Origin: Bacteroidota bacterium
Lineage (GTDB): Bacteria; Bacteroidota; Bacteroidia; Bacteroidales; CAJPTX01
Assembly: GCA_002748015.1 (NCBI GenBank)
Contig: PDRH01000039.1
Location: 1 to 19,331 of the forward strand
DNA: 19,331 nucleotides
Direction: 5' to 3'
Shown: positions 7,227-15,452 of the stretch, piece by piece
Layout: each line of letters starts with the position of its first letter
Numbering within the stretch: the first letter of the stretch is position 1
Position numbers and translations under genes: made by a program
Notes under the pieces: model-generated
What the model was told of the DNA's origin: nothing
The model's input: the letters and a program-made list of their open reading frames with translations, nothing else
Databases searched by the model: none

Positions 7227-10200
7227 TTATTCCTCAACATTGCGCTTCAGCATACCCTCTATGGCTTTCTCCCTACGGTGTATCGCAGCATAGAAGGTTG
7301 GCACCACCAGCAGGGTAATGAAGGTGGAGACCAGCAGACCGCCAATCATGGTTATACCTAAAGGAGAGTATATCTCCCGGCCCATGTCAACACTCAGCGC
7401 CATAGGTAGCATACCGAGCATGGTTGTAAGGCTGGTCATAAGTACTGGGCGCAGACGGCTCCTTCCGGCTTCCCGGACTGCGGTCTCGAGGTCGTAGCCA
7501 CGCTTACGCAGCAGCTTAATGTAATCAATGAGTACGATACCATTGTTCACCACGATACCGACCAGCATGATGATACCGATGAAGGCAGAAACGCTAAGGG
7601 TAGTATTGGTAACGAAGAAGGCCAGAATAACCCCAATAATGGTAAGCGGTACGGCCATCATGATGATGAAGGGGTCAACGAAGCTCTCGAACTGGCCTGC
7701 CATTACCATGTAGACCATAAGTATGCCAAGCACTAGCATAAGGTAAAGGCTGGAGAAGGCGGATTCCTGCTCCTTAATCTGACCGGCAGTCTCTACTACC
7801 ACCCCATCAGGTATGTCTGAGGTAGCGATAATATCCTCAGCGATTTTGGCGGCATCGCCGAGCGGGATATTATCGAGATTAGCCTTTACTCGCACGATAC
7901 GCTGCTGGGCTTCGCGGTCAATTTGAAGTACCCCCTGTCCAAGCTTAACGTCAGCTACAGCCCCCAGCTTAACCTTAGTGCCGGCTAGGTTGGTGATGAG
8001 TATGTTCTTAACATCCTCCACCTTATCGCTTGCCCCCTCCTCGTAGCGCAGGTATATACGGCGCGTGTTACCATCGGAGGATATCTTCCCTCCCTCCGTA
8101 CCGTAGAGAGCCTGACGAACCTGAAGACCTATGAGACCGGAGTTTAGCATCATGCTGCTGGCCTTGTCCTCATCTATGTCAACGAGAATTTCCAGCTTAC
8201 CTGGGTCGCGCGTCGTGATGATATCTGCAAACCCACCCCTTGCCTTTAGCGAGTCGGCGAGCATCTGCGCAGTAGCATTGATGGTGGCTAGGCTGCTCCC
8301 ATAGACATTTATCTCTATGGGGGACTTATTCCCCTGCACGGCAGTCGAGAGGACAGAACCGCCCATAATCTTGTAGTTCTGCACCTCAGGTATCTTGGCC
8401 ACAAGCTTACCCATTTCTCGGGCGATCTCCTCGGCGCTACGGGTGCGCTCGTTGGGTAGTACGAGGTGGCAGAGTATGGTACCAATGTTCTTCCCCTCCT
8501 TAAAGCCAACCGCAGTAAGGGCACCGTCACTGGTCTGCCCAGCAATGGACGCAAGCGTACCAGGGAGCATCTCGGGCACGTGCTCCTCAAAGAGCTTCAT
8601 TACCTCACGGGTGACGCTATCGGTCTTCTCCACAGAGGCGGAAACCTCGAGCTGGATATTTACGGCAACATCGCCGGCATCCATCGCAGGGATATAGTCC
8701 GTACCGACAACCTTAGCCAGGAAGAGCGAGCCTATAAACAGGAGTAGCGCAATGAGCAGCGTTACGGCCTTGTGGTGAACAGTCCACTTGAGAACGTTGC
8801 TATAGACATCCTCCAACCATACGAATATGTTCTCGCTCAGTCGATAGAGCGGCCCATGCTTGCGATTCTTCCTGCTCTTGGCGGTAAGGAGCATCTTGGA
8901 GGAAACCATGGGGGTTAGCGCCAAGGCGGTAACCAGCGAGGCGATGAGGGTCACGGAGACCAAGACGGCCAGCTGCTTAAATAGTACACCGACAATCCCC
9001 CCCATGAAGACCATGGGCAGGAACACCATAAGGGTAGTAAGCGTACTGGCAATAATAGCAGAACCCATCTCGCTAGCCCCGAACATGGCTGCCTCATTAC
9101 GTCCAGCCCCCCGCTCTATGTGCTGGTTGATGTTCTCAAGTACGACGATGGCGTTGTCCACAACCATACCCATGGCAATAATGAGCGACATGAGGGAGAA
9201 GATATTGATACTCCATCCGATGACGAACATGAGTATCAAGGCGGTAATCAGGGAGAAGGGGATGGTAAGCACAACGATGAAGCTCTGCCGCCAATCGCGA
9301 AGCATGGCCAGCACGACCAGCACCACGAAGATGAGGGAGTACAGGAGCGAAGAGGAAAGACCGGAGATTGACTCCCTTACCACCTCGTCCGCGAACATCA
9401 CCTCATTGATTTCCACGTCCGGAGGCAGAGTTTTACGTACCTCTTCCATCTTGGCCCGTACCCGCTTAGCCACCTCAAGGGTATTCTCGCCGGACTGCTT
9501 CTGTATCATGACGGCCGCCCCCTGACCATGCAGGGACTGGGCTACGGCTGTCATTTCCTCAGTGGTGAGGGAAACCTCAGCGACATCCCTGAGCTTCACC
9601 CCCTGACCAAGAATGGACACCTGCGTATTCTTGAGGGTCTCTAGGCTATTCACGTTGGCGGGTATGCGCACCGCAAAGCTATTCTCGCCGACATCGATGT
9701 TACCACCGGGGATGGACAGGCTCTGCCCCTTGAGGATAGTTGCCAGCTGAGCAATGGACAAATTGTAGCCCCTAAGCTTCTCAGGCGATACGGTGACACG
9801 GTACTCCTGCTTAGGCGTACCAATGGTTATAAGCGTTCCTACCCCCGGCACACGACGAATGGGGTCAGCTATCTTGTCATTGACTATGTGCTCCAGCTCG
9901 CTATAGCTCTCCTTGGCCGTCATGCCGTACATGAGCACGGGAAGCATGTTGGAGTTTATCTTGAAGAGCATGGGCTTTCTCGCCTGTGCTGGGAGTCGAT
10001 TGCCCAGGAGGTCAAGCAGGTCTCGCGCACTATTAGTAGAGCTCTCGATATCGGAGTTCCAGTCGAATATCATGGTGATGAACGACACGTTCTCCTTGCT
10101 CTGGGACTTGATTTCCTTGAGGTTTTCCGTACCTGCGAGGAGTGCCTCTATCACCTTGGTAACGTCCTGCTCCACCTCTTCGGCCGATGCACCGGGGTAC

Positions 10201-10349
10201 ACGGTGATCACCGTGAGGCTCGGCATCTCCAGCTCTGGCATGATGTCGAGCGGTAGGCGCGTGAAGGCCACCACCCCCACTATCAGTACGGCCAGGAAGG
10301 CCATGGCCGTTGCGACCGGCCTTTTTACCGCTATTTCGGGAAGTCTCAT
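7227..10349 (-). CDS. RND-family efflux pump, inner-membrane permease
   Basis: This proton-driven transporter of the AcrB-like RND superfamily has 1040 residues, the full family length. The N-terminus (MRLPEIAVKRPVATAMAFLA) enters the first membrane segment directly. Two groups of membrane helices (about 12-30 plus 335-485, and about 528-545 plus 865-1020) flank two large periplasmic loops. The proton-relay segments are recognisable: GMVVDNAIVVLENI (394-407), where D398 corresponds to AcrB Asp407 but N399 replaces Asp408, and GIVVNNGIVLIDYI (931-944), where N935 replaces Lys940. This DN/NN pattern resembles the SwrC-like branch more than classical AcrB. The substrate cannot be read from sequence. 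It starts 23 nt after the membrane-fusion gene and stops with TAA. Confidence 0.96.
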   Translation of the reverse strand: MRLPEIAVKRPVATAMAFLAVLIVGVVAFTRLPLDIMPELEMPSLTVITVYPGASAEEVEQDVTKVIEALLAGTENLKEIKSQSKENVSFITMIFDWNSDIESSTNSARDLLDLLGNRLPAQARKPMLFKINSNMLPVLMYGMTAKESYSELEHIVNDKIADPIRRVPGVGTLITIGTPKQEYRVTVSPEKLRGYNLSIAQLATILKGQSLSIPGGNIDVGENSFAVRIPANVNSLETLKNTQVSILGQGVKLRDVAEVSLTTEEMTAVAQSLHGQGAAVMIQKQSGENTLEVAKRVRAKMEEVRKTLPPDVEINEVMFADEVVRESISGLSSSLLYSLIFVVLVVLAMLRDWRQSFIVVLTIPFSLITALILMFVIGWSINIFSLMSLIIAMGMVVDNAIVVLENINQHIERGAGRNEAAMFGASEMGSAIIASTLTTLMVFLPMVFMGGIVGVLFKQLAVLVSVTLIASLVTALALTPMVSSKMLLTAKSRKNRKHGPLYRLSENIFVWLEDVYSNVLKWTVHHKAVTLLIALLLFIGSLFLAKVVGTDYIPAMDAGDVAVNIQLEVSASVEKTDSVTREVMKLFEEHVPEMLPGTLASIAGQTSDGALTAVGFKEGKNIGTILCHLVLPNERTRSAEEIAREMGKLVAKIPEVQNYKIMGGSVLSTAVQGNKSPIEINVYGSSLATINATAQMLADSLKARGGFADIITTRDPGKLEILVDIDEDKASSMMLNSGLIGLQVRQALYGTEGGKISSDGNTRRIYLRYEEGASDKVEDVKNILITNLAGTKVKLGAVADVKLGQGVLQIDREAQQRIVRVKANLDNIPLGDAAKIAEDIIATSDIPDGVVVETAGQIKEQESAFSSLYLMLVLGILMVYMVMAGQFESFVDPFIIMMAVPLTIIGVILAFFVTNTTLSVSAFIGIIMLVGIVVNNGIVLIDYIKLLRKRGYDLETAVREAGRSRLRPVLMTSLTTMLGMLPMALSVDMGREIYSPLGITMIGGLLVSTFITLLVVPTFYAAIHRREKAIEGMLKRNVEE

Positions 10350-10372
10350 ACGCTATGGTCTTTGGCGGGTAG

Positions 10373-11482
10373 CTACTGCTCCTTCTCTTCAACAATACGT
10401 TTTTCCTGCCTAGCCTCCACGTAGGTCACCTTCTGACCGGGCTTGGTCTTACCCTTACCCTCGGTGAGCACAAGGCTATTCTCGGGTATGCCAGCGACCA
10501 CTGCCTCGTCGCCCACGGTCTGGATTAGCTCCACCTGATGACGCACAATCACGCTATCGGCATTGACGAGGTAAACGTAGTCCCTATCATCAGAGACCTC
10601 CTTAACGATGCTCTGCAAGGGTACGGCTATGCCCTTCTGATTGGGCAGCGTCATCTGCACGTTGGCAAACATACCGGGTAAAATCCTATGCTTGGGGTTG
10701 GCAAAAAGGGCTTCCACTGTAGCCGTATGGGTCATGGTGGAAAGCATAGGGGTGATTTCACGGATTTTGCCGACGATTTCCAGCCCCTCGAAGGTACGGA
10801 AGGTGATCACGGCTTTCATCCCAGGTTTTAGGTTCACCAGCTCATTTTCGTTCACCTGCATACGCACTACCATGGGGTCTAGCTTCATGAGGCGCACAAT
10901 GCCCGAACGCATGGAATAGCCCATCTTAAGCCCCGGGTTTATGAAGTATACCTCACCCTCCTCCATCATCCTGTCAGCAAGTATACCCGAGAACGGGGCC
11001 TTAATCTGCGTAGAGCTCTTGACCATTTCCATCCTTGCGGCGGCCGCCTCATACTGCGCCTTCACATGGTCATAGGTCATTGCGGGCACGCTCCCCTTCT
11101 CCTCGAGCCGCTTGAGGCGTTCGTAGTCCTTCTTGAGGGTAGTATACTCGATCTGGGTCTGCCGTAGCAGCTCATCGGACAGCTCGGCCACCAAAGCACC
11201 CTTGGGCACCCGGTCGCCCACCTTATAATTTATGCGCTCCACCCGCCCGGGGATACCAGCTCCTAGGTTGGCCTCGCGGCTGGCAAAAGTTGTGCCATCG
11301 TAGCCTATCACACGGGCATAGCTCAGCAGCTCAGGCCGCGTGACTTCAACGACTTGCCTTTCTACCTTAACCTCTTCCTGCTCACTCGTCGCCTTCCCCT
11401 CATCCTCCCCCCCGCAGCTGGTCAGCGACAGGGCTAGGGATAAGCACGCCACTGCGTACCACAATTCTGATTTCGCTCTCAT
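10373..11482 (-). CDS. Efflux membrane-fusion (periplasmic adaptor) lipoprotein
   Basis: This is the 369-residue adaptor linking the RND pump to the outer-membrane channel. It has a lipoprotein signal with a lipobox-like LTSC, the lipidated Cys being residue 23, so it is probably anchored in the inner membrane. The two half-motifs of the lipoyl-like domain are visible at about 75-101 (GIPGRVERINYKVGDRV onward) and 159-178 (IKAPFSGILADRM onward), flanking a helical hairpin (about 104-157) that would contact the channel. Beta-barrel and membrane-proximal domains follow, and the tail is charged and low in complexity. It lies between the channel and pump genes. It stops with TAG. Confidence 0.95.
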   Translation of the reverse strand: MRAKSELWYAVACLSLALSLTSCGGEDEGKATSEQEEVKVERQVVEVTRPELLSYARVIGYDGTTFASREANLGAGIPGRVERINYKVGDRVPKGALVAELSDELLRQTQIEYTTLKKDYERLKRLEEKGSVPAMTYDHVKAQYEAAAARMEMVKSSTQIKAPFSGILADRMMEEGEVYFINPGLKMGYSMRSGIVRLMKLDPMVVRMQVNENELVNLKPGMKAVITFRTFEGLEIVGKIREITPMLSTMTHTATVEALFANPKHRILPGMFANVQMTLPNQKGIAVPLQSIVKEVSDDRDYVYLVNADSVIVRHQVELIQTVGDEAVVAGIPENSLVLTEGKGKTKPGQKVTYVEARQEKRIVEEKEQ

Positions 11483-11591
11483 TGCTCTATATTCGTAATT
11501 TGCAGTTGCTATTTCTGTACTACTTTTCCATGCAGGATACCCCCTCTAGCTCCTCCCTCCTCATCCGCATACGGTTCCTGCCACATTAACT

Positions 11592-13289
11592 CTAGTCCAC
11601 CTTCTTGCCCTCGCCGTCCTGGGTATCAGCCGCAGCTGGTTGCTCTTCCTCTGGGCTTGGTTCAACGCTATTGGCTGCAGCAGGTTTTTCCGCCTGTACG
11701 GGTACTTCCTCAACCACGCCATTCCCCTCACCCTCTAGGTAGGGACGTAGGCTCTGCCCAGCCGCCTTCCGTAGCTCGATAATCTCCATGCTCAGGTCGG
11801 TCCGGGCATCCAGCAGGTCAGCCTGCGCATCCTGCCACTGGGCCTGAGCCTCGAGCAGGTCTGTCGTTTTCAGCGTACCCTCCTTGAGACAGTTCTCCGT
11901 CACCTCAAGATTGATCTCTGCACGCCTTACCAGCTCCTGCGAAACCCTAATCCGCTGCTGCGCCTCCTGTATGCGGAAGAGAACCTGTTGCACCTGAAGA
12001 CCTATACGCTCCTTCGCATTTTCGTACTTTGCCTCTGCACTCTCGCGCATAAGCCGAGCCATACGCATCGTATGTATGCGATCACCCCAGGTGCAAATCG
12101 GGAATTGAAGCCCCACACCCACATACCAGTCCCCCCCAAAGCTATCATCAAAATGCTCGTAGAGGTTCGGACGCACCAGGTTGTAGCCCCCAAAGGCCAT
12201 GATATTAGGCATGAAGCGAGCTAGCATCATACGCTCAGCACCCTTGGCCATCTCCACCGTCTGGCTCAGAACCGTCAATTCAGCACGATTTGTGCGGGCA
12301 GAATCCATATAGTTCGCCTCGGGTAGCACATACTGGTCTAGCGTAACGGAATCAGCCATCTGGATATCAGTGTTCATGGGTAAGCCGATTATCTGGCAGA
12401 GGTTCATTTTGGCTAGACGAATACCATTCTCCACACGCAGGGCCTTAAGCTCAATCTCGTTCCGCTTAACCGTCGCCCGTAGTAGGTCTGTCCGCATGAC
12501 TATCCCCTCATCAACCAGGTTCTGTACATCGGACTCCAGACGCTTAATCATCTCCAAGTAGTCATCCACCACCTTCTTCTTGGCCTCTAGGCTCACCACC
12601 TGCCAGTAGGCCTTTTCCGTCTTGAAGAGGGCCTCCTCCTCCTGCAGGTTCACCGTCGACTTCGCAAGAACTGCCCCAGCCTTGGCCATCCTATGCGCAG
12701 CGATAATACGACCACCAACCCAGATGGGCTGGGTAACATTTACCCCCACGTTGAAGAGGTTGTGGTGGTCGGCCTTCACCTCCTCCGCCGGAACGTAGGC
12801 ATAGTTGTTAAAGATGGGATTGCCATCCGGCCCCACCTGCGGCTTGCCGTCCGGCCCAAGCTTAAAGGTACCCTTATACTGCGTAAGGGTCTCTATATCC
12901 TCCGGTGTGAGGGGCTGGCCAAATAGCTTCTTCATCAGGGCTGGAGTAACCTGCTGCTTAATCAGCTCCTGATCCAGGGCTCCAGTTTCCGGATTAATAT
13001 AGTTACCCGGTACAACCGGAATTTTCATGTCCTCCCCCAGCGGCTCGATGTCCCGGTTGGTACGCAGATATCCCGCCGTGAGGTTTATTCGGGGGAAATA
13101 CTTCCCCCACATGGACTTACGTAGCTCATCGGCCGCTTCCGCCGATTTTTGCGAAGCCACGATGTCTCTGCTATTTGCCAGCGACAAGCGCAACGCACTG
13201 TCAAGCGTCAAGCGCATTTGCGCCCGCAAAGCCGGAGTCGACAGGCCGCCCAACAGGATTAATAGTAGTATGGGTTTTAATCTTCTCAT
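11592..13289 (-). CDS. TolC-like outer-membrane efflux channel
   Basis: This outer-membrane factor has 565 residues counted from the ATG at 13289. A signal peptide (1-24) ends in LRAQ, and two OEP repeats rich in long alpha-helices follow. Sequence such as LTLDSALRLSLANSRDI (27-43) and the later LEVTENCLKEGTLKTTDLLEA type segment are hallmarks of the family. Two oddities stand out. There is a proline- and glycine-rich insertion (about 80-175) with the short repeat GPDGKPQV/GPDGNPIF, where an exposed loop is expected, and a Glu/Pro/Ala-rich tail of about 40 residues. The frame can be extended 5 codons to a TTG at 13304, but the internal ATG gives a normal signal peptide. It is the second gene of the operon; 109 nt separate it from the adaptor gene. 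It stops with TAG. Confidence 0.94.
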   Translation of the reverse strand: MRRLKPILLLILLGGLSTPALRAQMRLTLDSALRLSLANSRDIVASQKSAEAADELRKSMWGKYFPRINLTAGYLRTNRDIEPLGEDMKIPVVPGNYINPETGALDQELIKQQVTPALMKKLFGQPLTPEDIETLTQYKGTFKLGPDGKPQVGPDGNPIFNNYAYVPAEEVKADHHNLFNVGVNVTQPIWVGGRIIAAHRMAKAGAVLAKSTVNLQEEEALFKTEKAYWQVVSLEAKKKVVDDYLEMIKRLESDVQNLVDEGIVMRTDLLRATVKRNEIELKALRVENGIRLAKMNLCQIIGLPMNTDIQMADSVTLDQYVLPEANYMDSARTNRAELTVLSQTVEMAKGAERMMLARFMPNIMAFGGYNLVRPNLYEHFDDSFGGDWYVGVGLQFPICTWGDRIHTMRMARLMRESAEAKYENAKERIGLQVQQVLFRIQEAQQRIRVSQELVRRAEINLEVTENCLKEGTLKTTDLLEAQAQWQDAQADLLDARTDLSMEIIELRKAAGQSLRPYLEGEGNGVVEEVPVQAEKPAAANSVEPSPEEEQPAAADTQDGEGKKVD

Positions 13290-13351
13290 CACCTCTTGCA
13301 ACAAATGGTAAAGGTATATTACGTATTTCTGGTTGTGCGCAGGCCGCCACC

Positions 13352-14020
13352 CTAGTCCTCTATGGGAGGGGCATTCCGATAGCCGGATACGCCATACCAG
13401 AGGAAGTTGACCCAGCGACGTGCAACCTCCTCTAAACGGTAGTCCCCGCCAGCTTCTGCGGCCCTCTTCTCCAGCTCCCGAAGCGCACTCTGTGCTAGGG
13501 TAATCAGAGCCGAGAGTTCAATATCCATAAGCGGCTCATCAAGATTCACCCGCCTAAATACGCGCCCCATAAACTCACGCTCTCTCAGTGAATAGGCTGT
13601 TAATGCCGAGCTAACTTCCTGTCGCATCCTATCGTCATCAAGCCCAGATTTCAGCACCATACCATACTCCCGCTGGGCAGCATGCAGACGCTGGGCAGCA
13701 TGTTTATGTAAAAGCGTACGTGGGGGAAGATCCAGCCGCTCCAGCCCGTCTATCATAGCCATTTCCCCCTCCAGCTCGCGGGCCACTACCGCAGCAAAGA
13801 CATCCTCCTTGCTCTGGAAATAGTAGTAAAGGGTGCTTTTTTGCCGCCCAATACCCTGGGCTATATCCTCCATCGTTGTCTTGCTAAAGCCAAAACGCTG
13901 AAACACCCCCGAGGCCATCTCGAGGATACGTTGGCGCATCTGCTCATGCTTATCCCGTGGACGTCCACGCCCACTGCGCGAGGGCGACTTCCCTGCCCCA
14001 CTCGAGCTACTCTCCATCAT
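13352..14020 (-). CDS. TetR/AcrR-family transcriptional regulator of the efflux operon
   Basis: This is a 222-residue regulator. After a Ser/Arg-rich flexible N-tail (1-23), the TetR DNA-binding domain spans about 27-74, with the helix-turn-helix TTMEDIAQGIGRQKSTLYYYF (48-68) matching the family pattern closely. The variable ligand-binding domain follows, ending in a helix with WVNFLWYGVSG. It is the first gene of the efflux operon, 62 nt before the channel gene, and a palindrome lies 18 bp upstream of its start. It therefore probably represses its own operon and is released by a pump substrate; that part is inference. Two consecutive ATG codons (14020 and 14017) could serve as start. It stops with TAG. 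Confidence 0.94.
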   Translation of the reverse strand: MMESSSSGAGKSPSRSGRGRPRDKHEQMRQRILEMASGVFQRFGFSKTTMEDIAQGIGRQKSTLYYYFQSKEDVFAAVVARELEGEMAMIDGLERLDLPPRTLLHKHAAQRLHAAQREYGMVLKSGLDDDRMRQEVSSALTAYSLREREFMGRVFRRVNLDEPLMDIELSALITLAQSALRELEKRAAEAGGDYRLEEVARRWVNFLWYGVSGYRNAPPIED

Positions 14021-14037
14021 ACTGTTCTCAAAATACC

Positions 14038-14056
14038 CCGTACGCAGAAGGTACGG
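14038..14056. promoter_or_regulatory. Candidate TetR operator
   Basis: CCGTAC (14038-14043) and GTACGG (14051-14056) form a perfect 6-bp inverted repeat around a 7-nt centre, 19 bp in total. It lies between the candidate promoter and the tetR start codon, where a bound repressor would block transcription. TetR proteins usually bind 15-20 bp palindromes, so size and position both fit. Confidence 0.55.
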
Positions 14057-14082
14057 ACAATTATTATTCGACTATCCGGGGG

Positions 14083-14114
14083 CAAAAGTAGACAAGGGGA
14101 GGCAGAAAAACAAA
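14083..14114 (-). promoter_or_regulatory. Promoter of the tetR-efflux operon
   Basis: On the minus strand, TTTG (14114-14111) is followed after 20 nt by TACTTTTG (14090-14083), a full match to the Bacteroidetes -7 consensus TAnnTTTG. Predicted initiation is near 14076, giving a leader of about 55 nt that contains the palindrome at 14038-14056. Confidence 0.6.
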
Positions 14115-14397
14115 TCTTTTCAACCTAAAGAGTAAACAAAAGCATCATATAAGTCATATTCAACTGGTATACAGAAGTATAAAACATCATCTCGATTTCA
14201 AACAAAACGGTCGACCGGAAATAATCAACAGGATAAACGCAGCTAGAAAGCTGACTCGTAGTCTATATTCGAGGCGAAATAGAAGTATGAGTCAGATAAG
14301 GGATACCACAATTTGGCCCATATCTATTCACCATTATAGGCACGTGTCGAGTCGCTATGCCTTCGGGCTGCTTGCGACAAATTGCGCCGCATAGGGA

Positions 14398-14460
14398 CAT
14401 TTATATCGAGTAAGTAGCCCGTAGTGGCAGTCGGCTCGCCGCGCCGCTAATAAACCGAAT
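14398..14460 (+). repeat. Intergenic repeat element, copy C
   Basis: The unit runs from CATTTATATCGAG through AAGTAGCCC (14412-14420) and the G+C-rich core 14420-14442 to AATAAACCGAAT. The ends are shared with the copy at 14512-14566 (CATTTAT.TCGA and AATAAACCGAAT), and the core is shared with the inverted copy at 4541-4563 (21 of 23 bases). It is non-coding. Confidence 0.6.
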
Positions 14461-14475
14461 GGGGGTGTCGCCGTG

Positions 14476-14499
14476 CATAGGGTATCCTTCTACCCTATG
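14476..14499. repeat. Perfect 9-bp inverted repeat (CATAGGGTA / TACCCTATG)
   Basis: The arms lie at 14476-14484 and 14491-14499 with a 6-nt loop, between the two intergenic repeat copies. No T-run follows on either strand, so terminator function is not supported. It may be part of the repeat element or a protein-binding site. Confidence 0.65.
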
Positions 14500-14511
14500 G
14501 CCCAGTGGGGT

Positions 14512-14566
14512 CATTTATCTCGATCAAGTAGCCAGCGCCGCTCTCTGCGCCACAAATAAACCGAAT
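14512..14566 (+). repeat. Intergenic repeat element, copy D
   Basis: This is a diverged direct copy of the element at 14398-14460, offset by 114 nt. Both ends are conserved (CATTTATCTCGA...AAGTAGCC and AAATAAACCGAAT), while the G+C-rich middle is shorter and different. Confidence 0.55.
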
Positions 14567-14642
14567 AGAGAAAAATGTCGTATGCCAACAGTTGCTGCCT
14601 ACAAGAGTACCCACCCAAATGCCTATGTAGGGCTAACGGGGA

Positions 14643-15446
14643 CTAGAAGTAGATCGGTAGCTTCCGATCAAACCAATCCATCACGGAGTACAATCGTTCG
14701 CCGAGAATCTTGCGCTGCACCGCCTTGGACTGCTCCTCGTACTGCTGGTACTTAGAGGTATGACCACTATAGGCAAAATCGTAGGGACGCATCTTCACCT
14801 GATAGAACCCTAGAGCAAAAGCAAAAAGGAAGAGGGACAGGGTAAAACGGAAAAGCTTAAACCTCCTCGAGCGGAATAGCTTCACGAGGAATAGCAGCGA
14901 TAGGTTGATCAGTGATACCCCAAGGGCTATGAGAAAGATATCGTAGTTGTTCCACCACCATATATCGCCTGTTCCACCGATATAAGTCGTAAAGGGGAAA
15001 AAGAGACGAACGCCCCCCCAGGTAGATGAGGGGGTAGGCATATCCTCAAATAGATGAACGCTGAAAGCAAGACACATGCTCAGCAGCACTACTCGTCCAC
15101 GTCTCCACCAGGTAGACACTCCATCCCGAAAAAGGGTACGACTATAGGCCAGAACTACTACGATGAGCGCAACGGTTAGGGCCGCCAGCAGGCTATGCAT
15201 GAAGGCATGATGCGAGTACCAGAACTTGGCGGAGTATATCTCCCGTCCGCTATGCGATAGATGAAAAAAACGCCCTATGGTAGCATCAAAACGACTCCAC
15301 AGGCTAATAGCATCTATATCGGGTATTGCCCCAGCCAGGGCAGAACAGGCCAAGATGGTAGCCCTACGCCACGATGACTGCTCCCCATAGCTCGCAACCA
15401 CTGTACCAAGGGCAAAACTAGAAACGGTATGCGTAAGGATGTCCAT
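14643..15446 (-). CDS. DUF457/YdjM-like membrane-bound metal-dependent hydrolase homolog
   Basis: This is a 267-residue multipass membrane protein of the YdjM/YbcI (DUF457) type, predicted by family to be a metal-dependent hydrolase; the substrate is unknown. Conserved polar residues typical of the family are present: H6 in MDILTHT, D43 and D45 in GAIPDID, H79/H80 and H84 in SHHAFMH, and H131 with D135 in HLFEDMPTPS. Hydrophobic helices lie at about 27-42, 86-102, 119-133, 168-190 and 199-215. The C-terminus (about 216-267) is hydrophilic. The gene is last in the four-gene operon, 6 nt after the DUF2314/ankyrin gene, and stops with TAG. The link to the MoxR/VWA genes is by co-transcription only. 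Fold and family are fairly secure; activity is not. Confidence 0.82.
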   Translation of the reverse strand: MDILTHTVSSFALGTVVASYGEQSSWRRATILACSALAGAIPDIDAISLWSRFDATIGRFFHLSHSGREIYSAKFWYSHHAFMHSLLAALTVALIVVVLAYSRTLFRDGVSTWWRRGRVVLLSMCLAFSVHLFEDMPTPSSTWGGVRLFFPFTTYIGGTGDIWWWNNYDIFLIALGVSLINLSLLFLVKLFRSRRFKLFRFTLSLFLFAFALGFYQVKMRPYDFAYSGHTSKYQQYEEQSKAVQRKILGERLYSVMDWFDRKLPIYF

Positions 15447-15452
15447 ACCCAG

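Larger units (their letters stand above)
14021..14642. other. Non-coding region upstream of tetR
   Basis: This stretch of about 620 nt separates tetR from the end of the moxR operon. Its left part is the tetR control region. Positions 14115-14340 are AT-rich and I see nothing recognisable in them. Positions 14341-14570 hold two degenerate copies of the intergenic repeat and an inverted repeat between them. I found no T-run-backed terminator for the moxR operon; CCTACA/TGTAGG (14598-14630) could form only a weak hairpin. No tRNA or credible gene is seen. Confidence 0.55.

Noticed and set aside
8860..9525. 221-codon plus-strand open frame opposite the RND pump gene
   Set aside because: Its translation is low-complexity (Met/Ser/Thr-rich) and is a shadow of the confidently identified pump gene; no family features.
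14476..14499. Inverted repeat as terminator of the moxR operon
   Set aside because: It lies about 145 nt past the stop codon and lacks a T-run on either strand.
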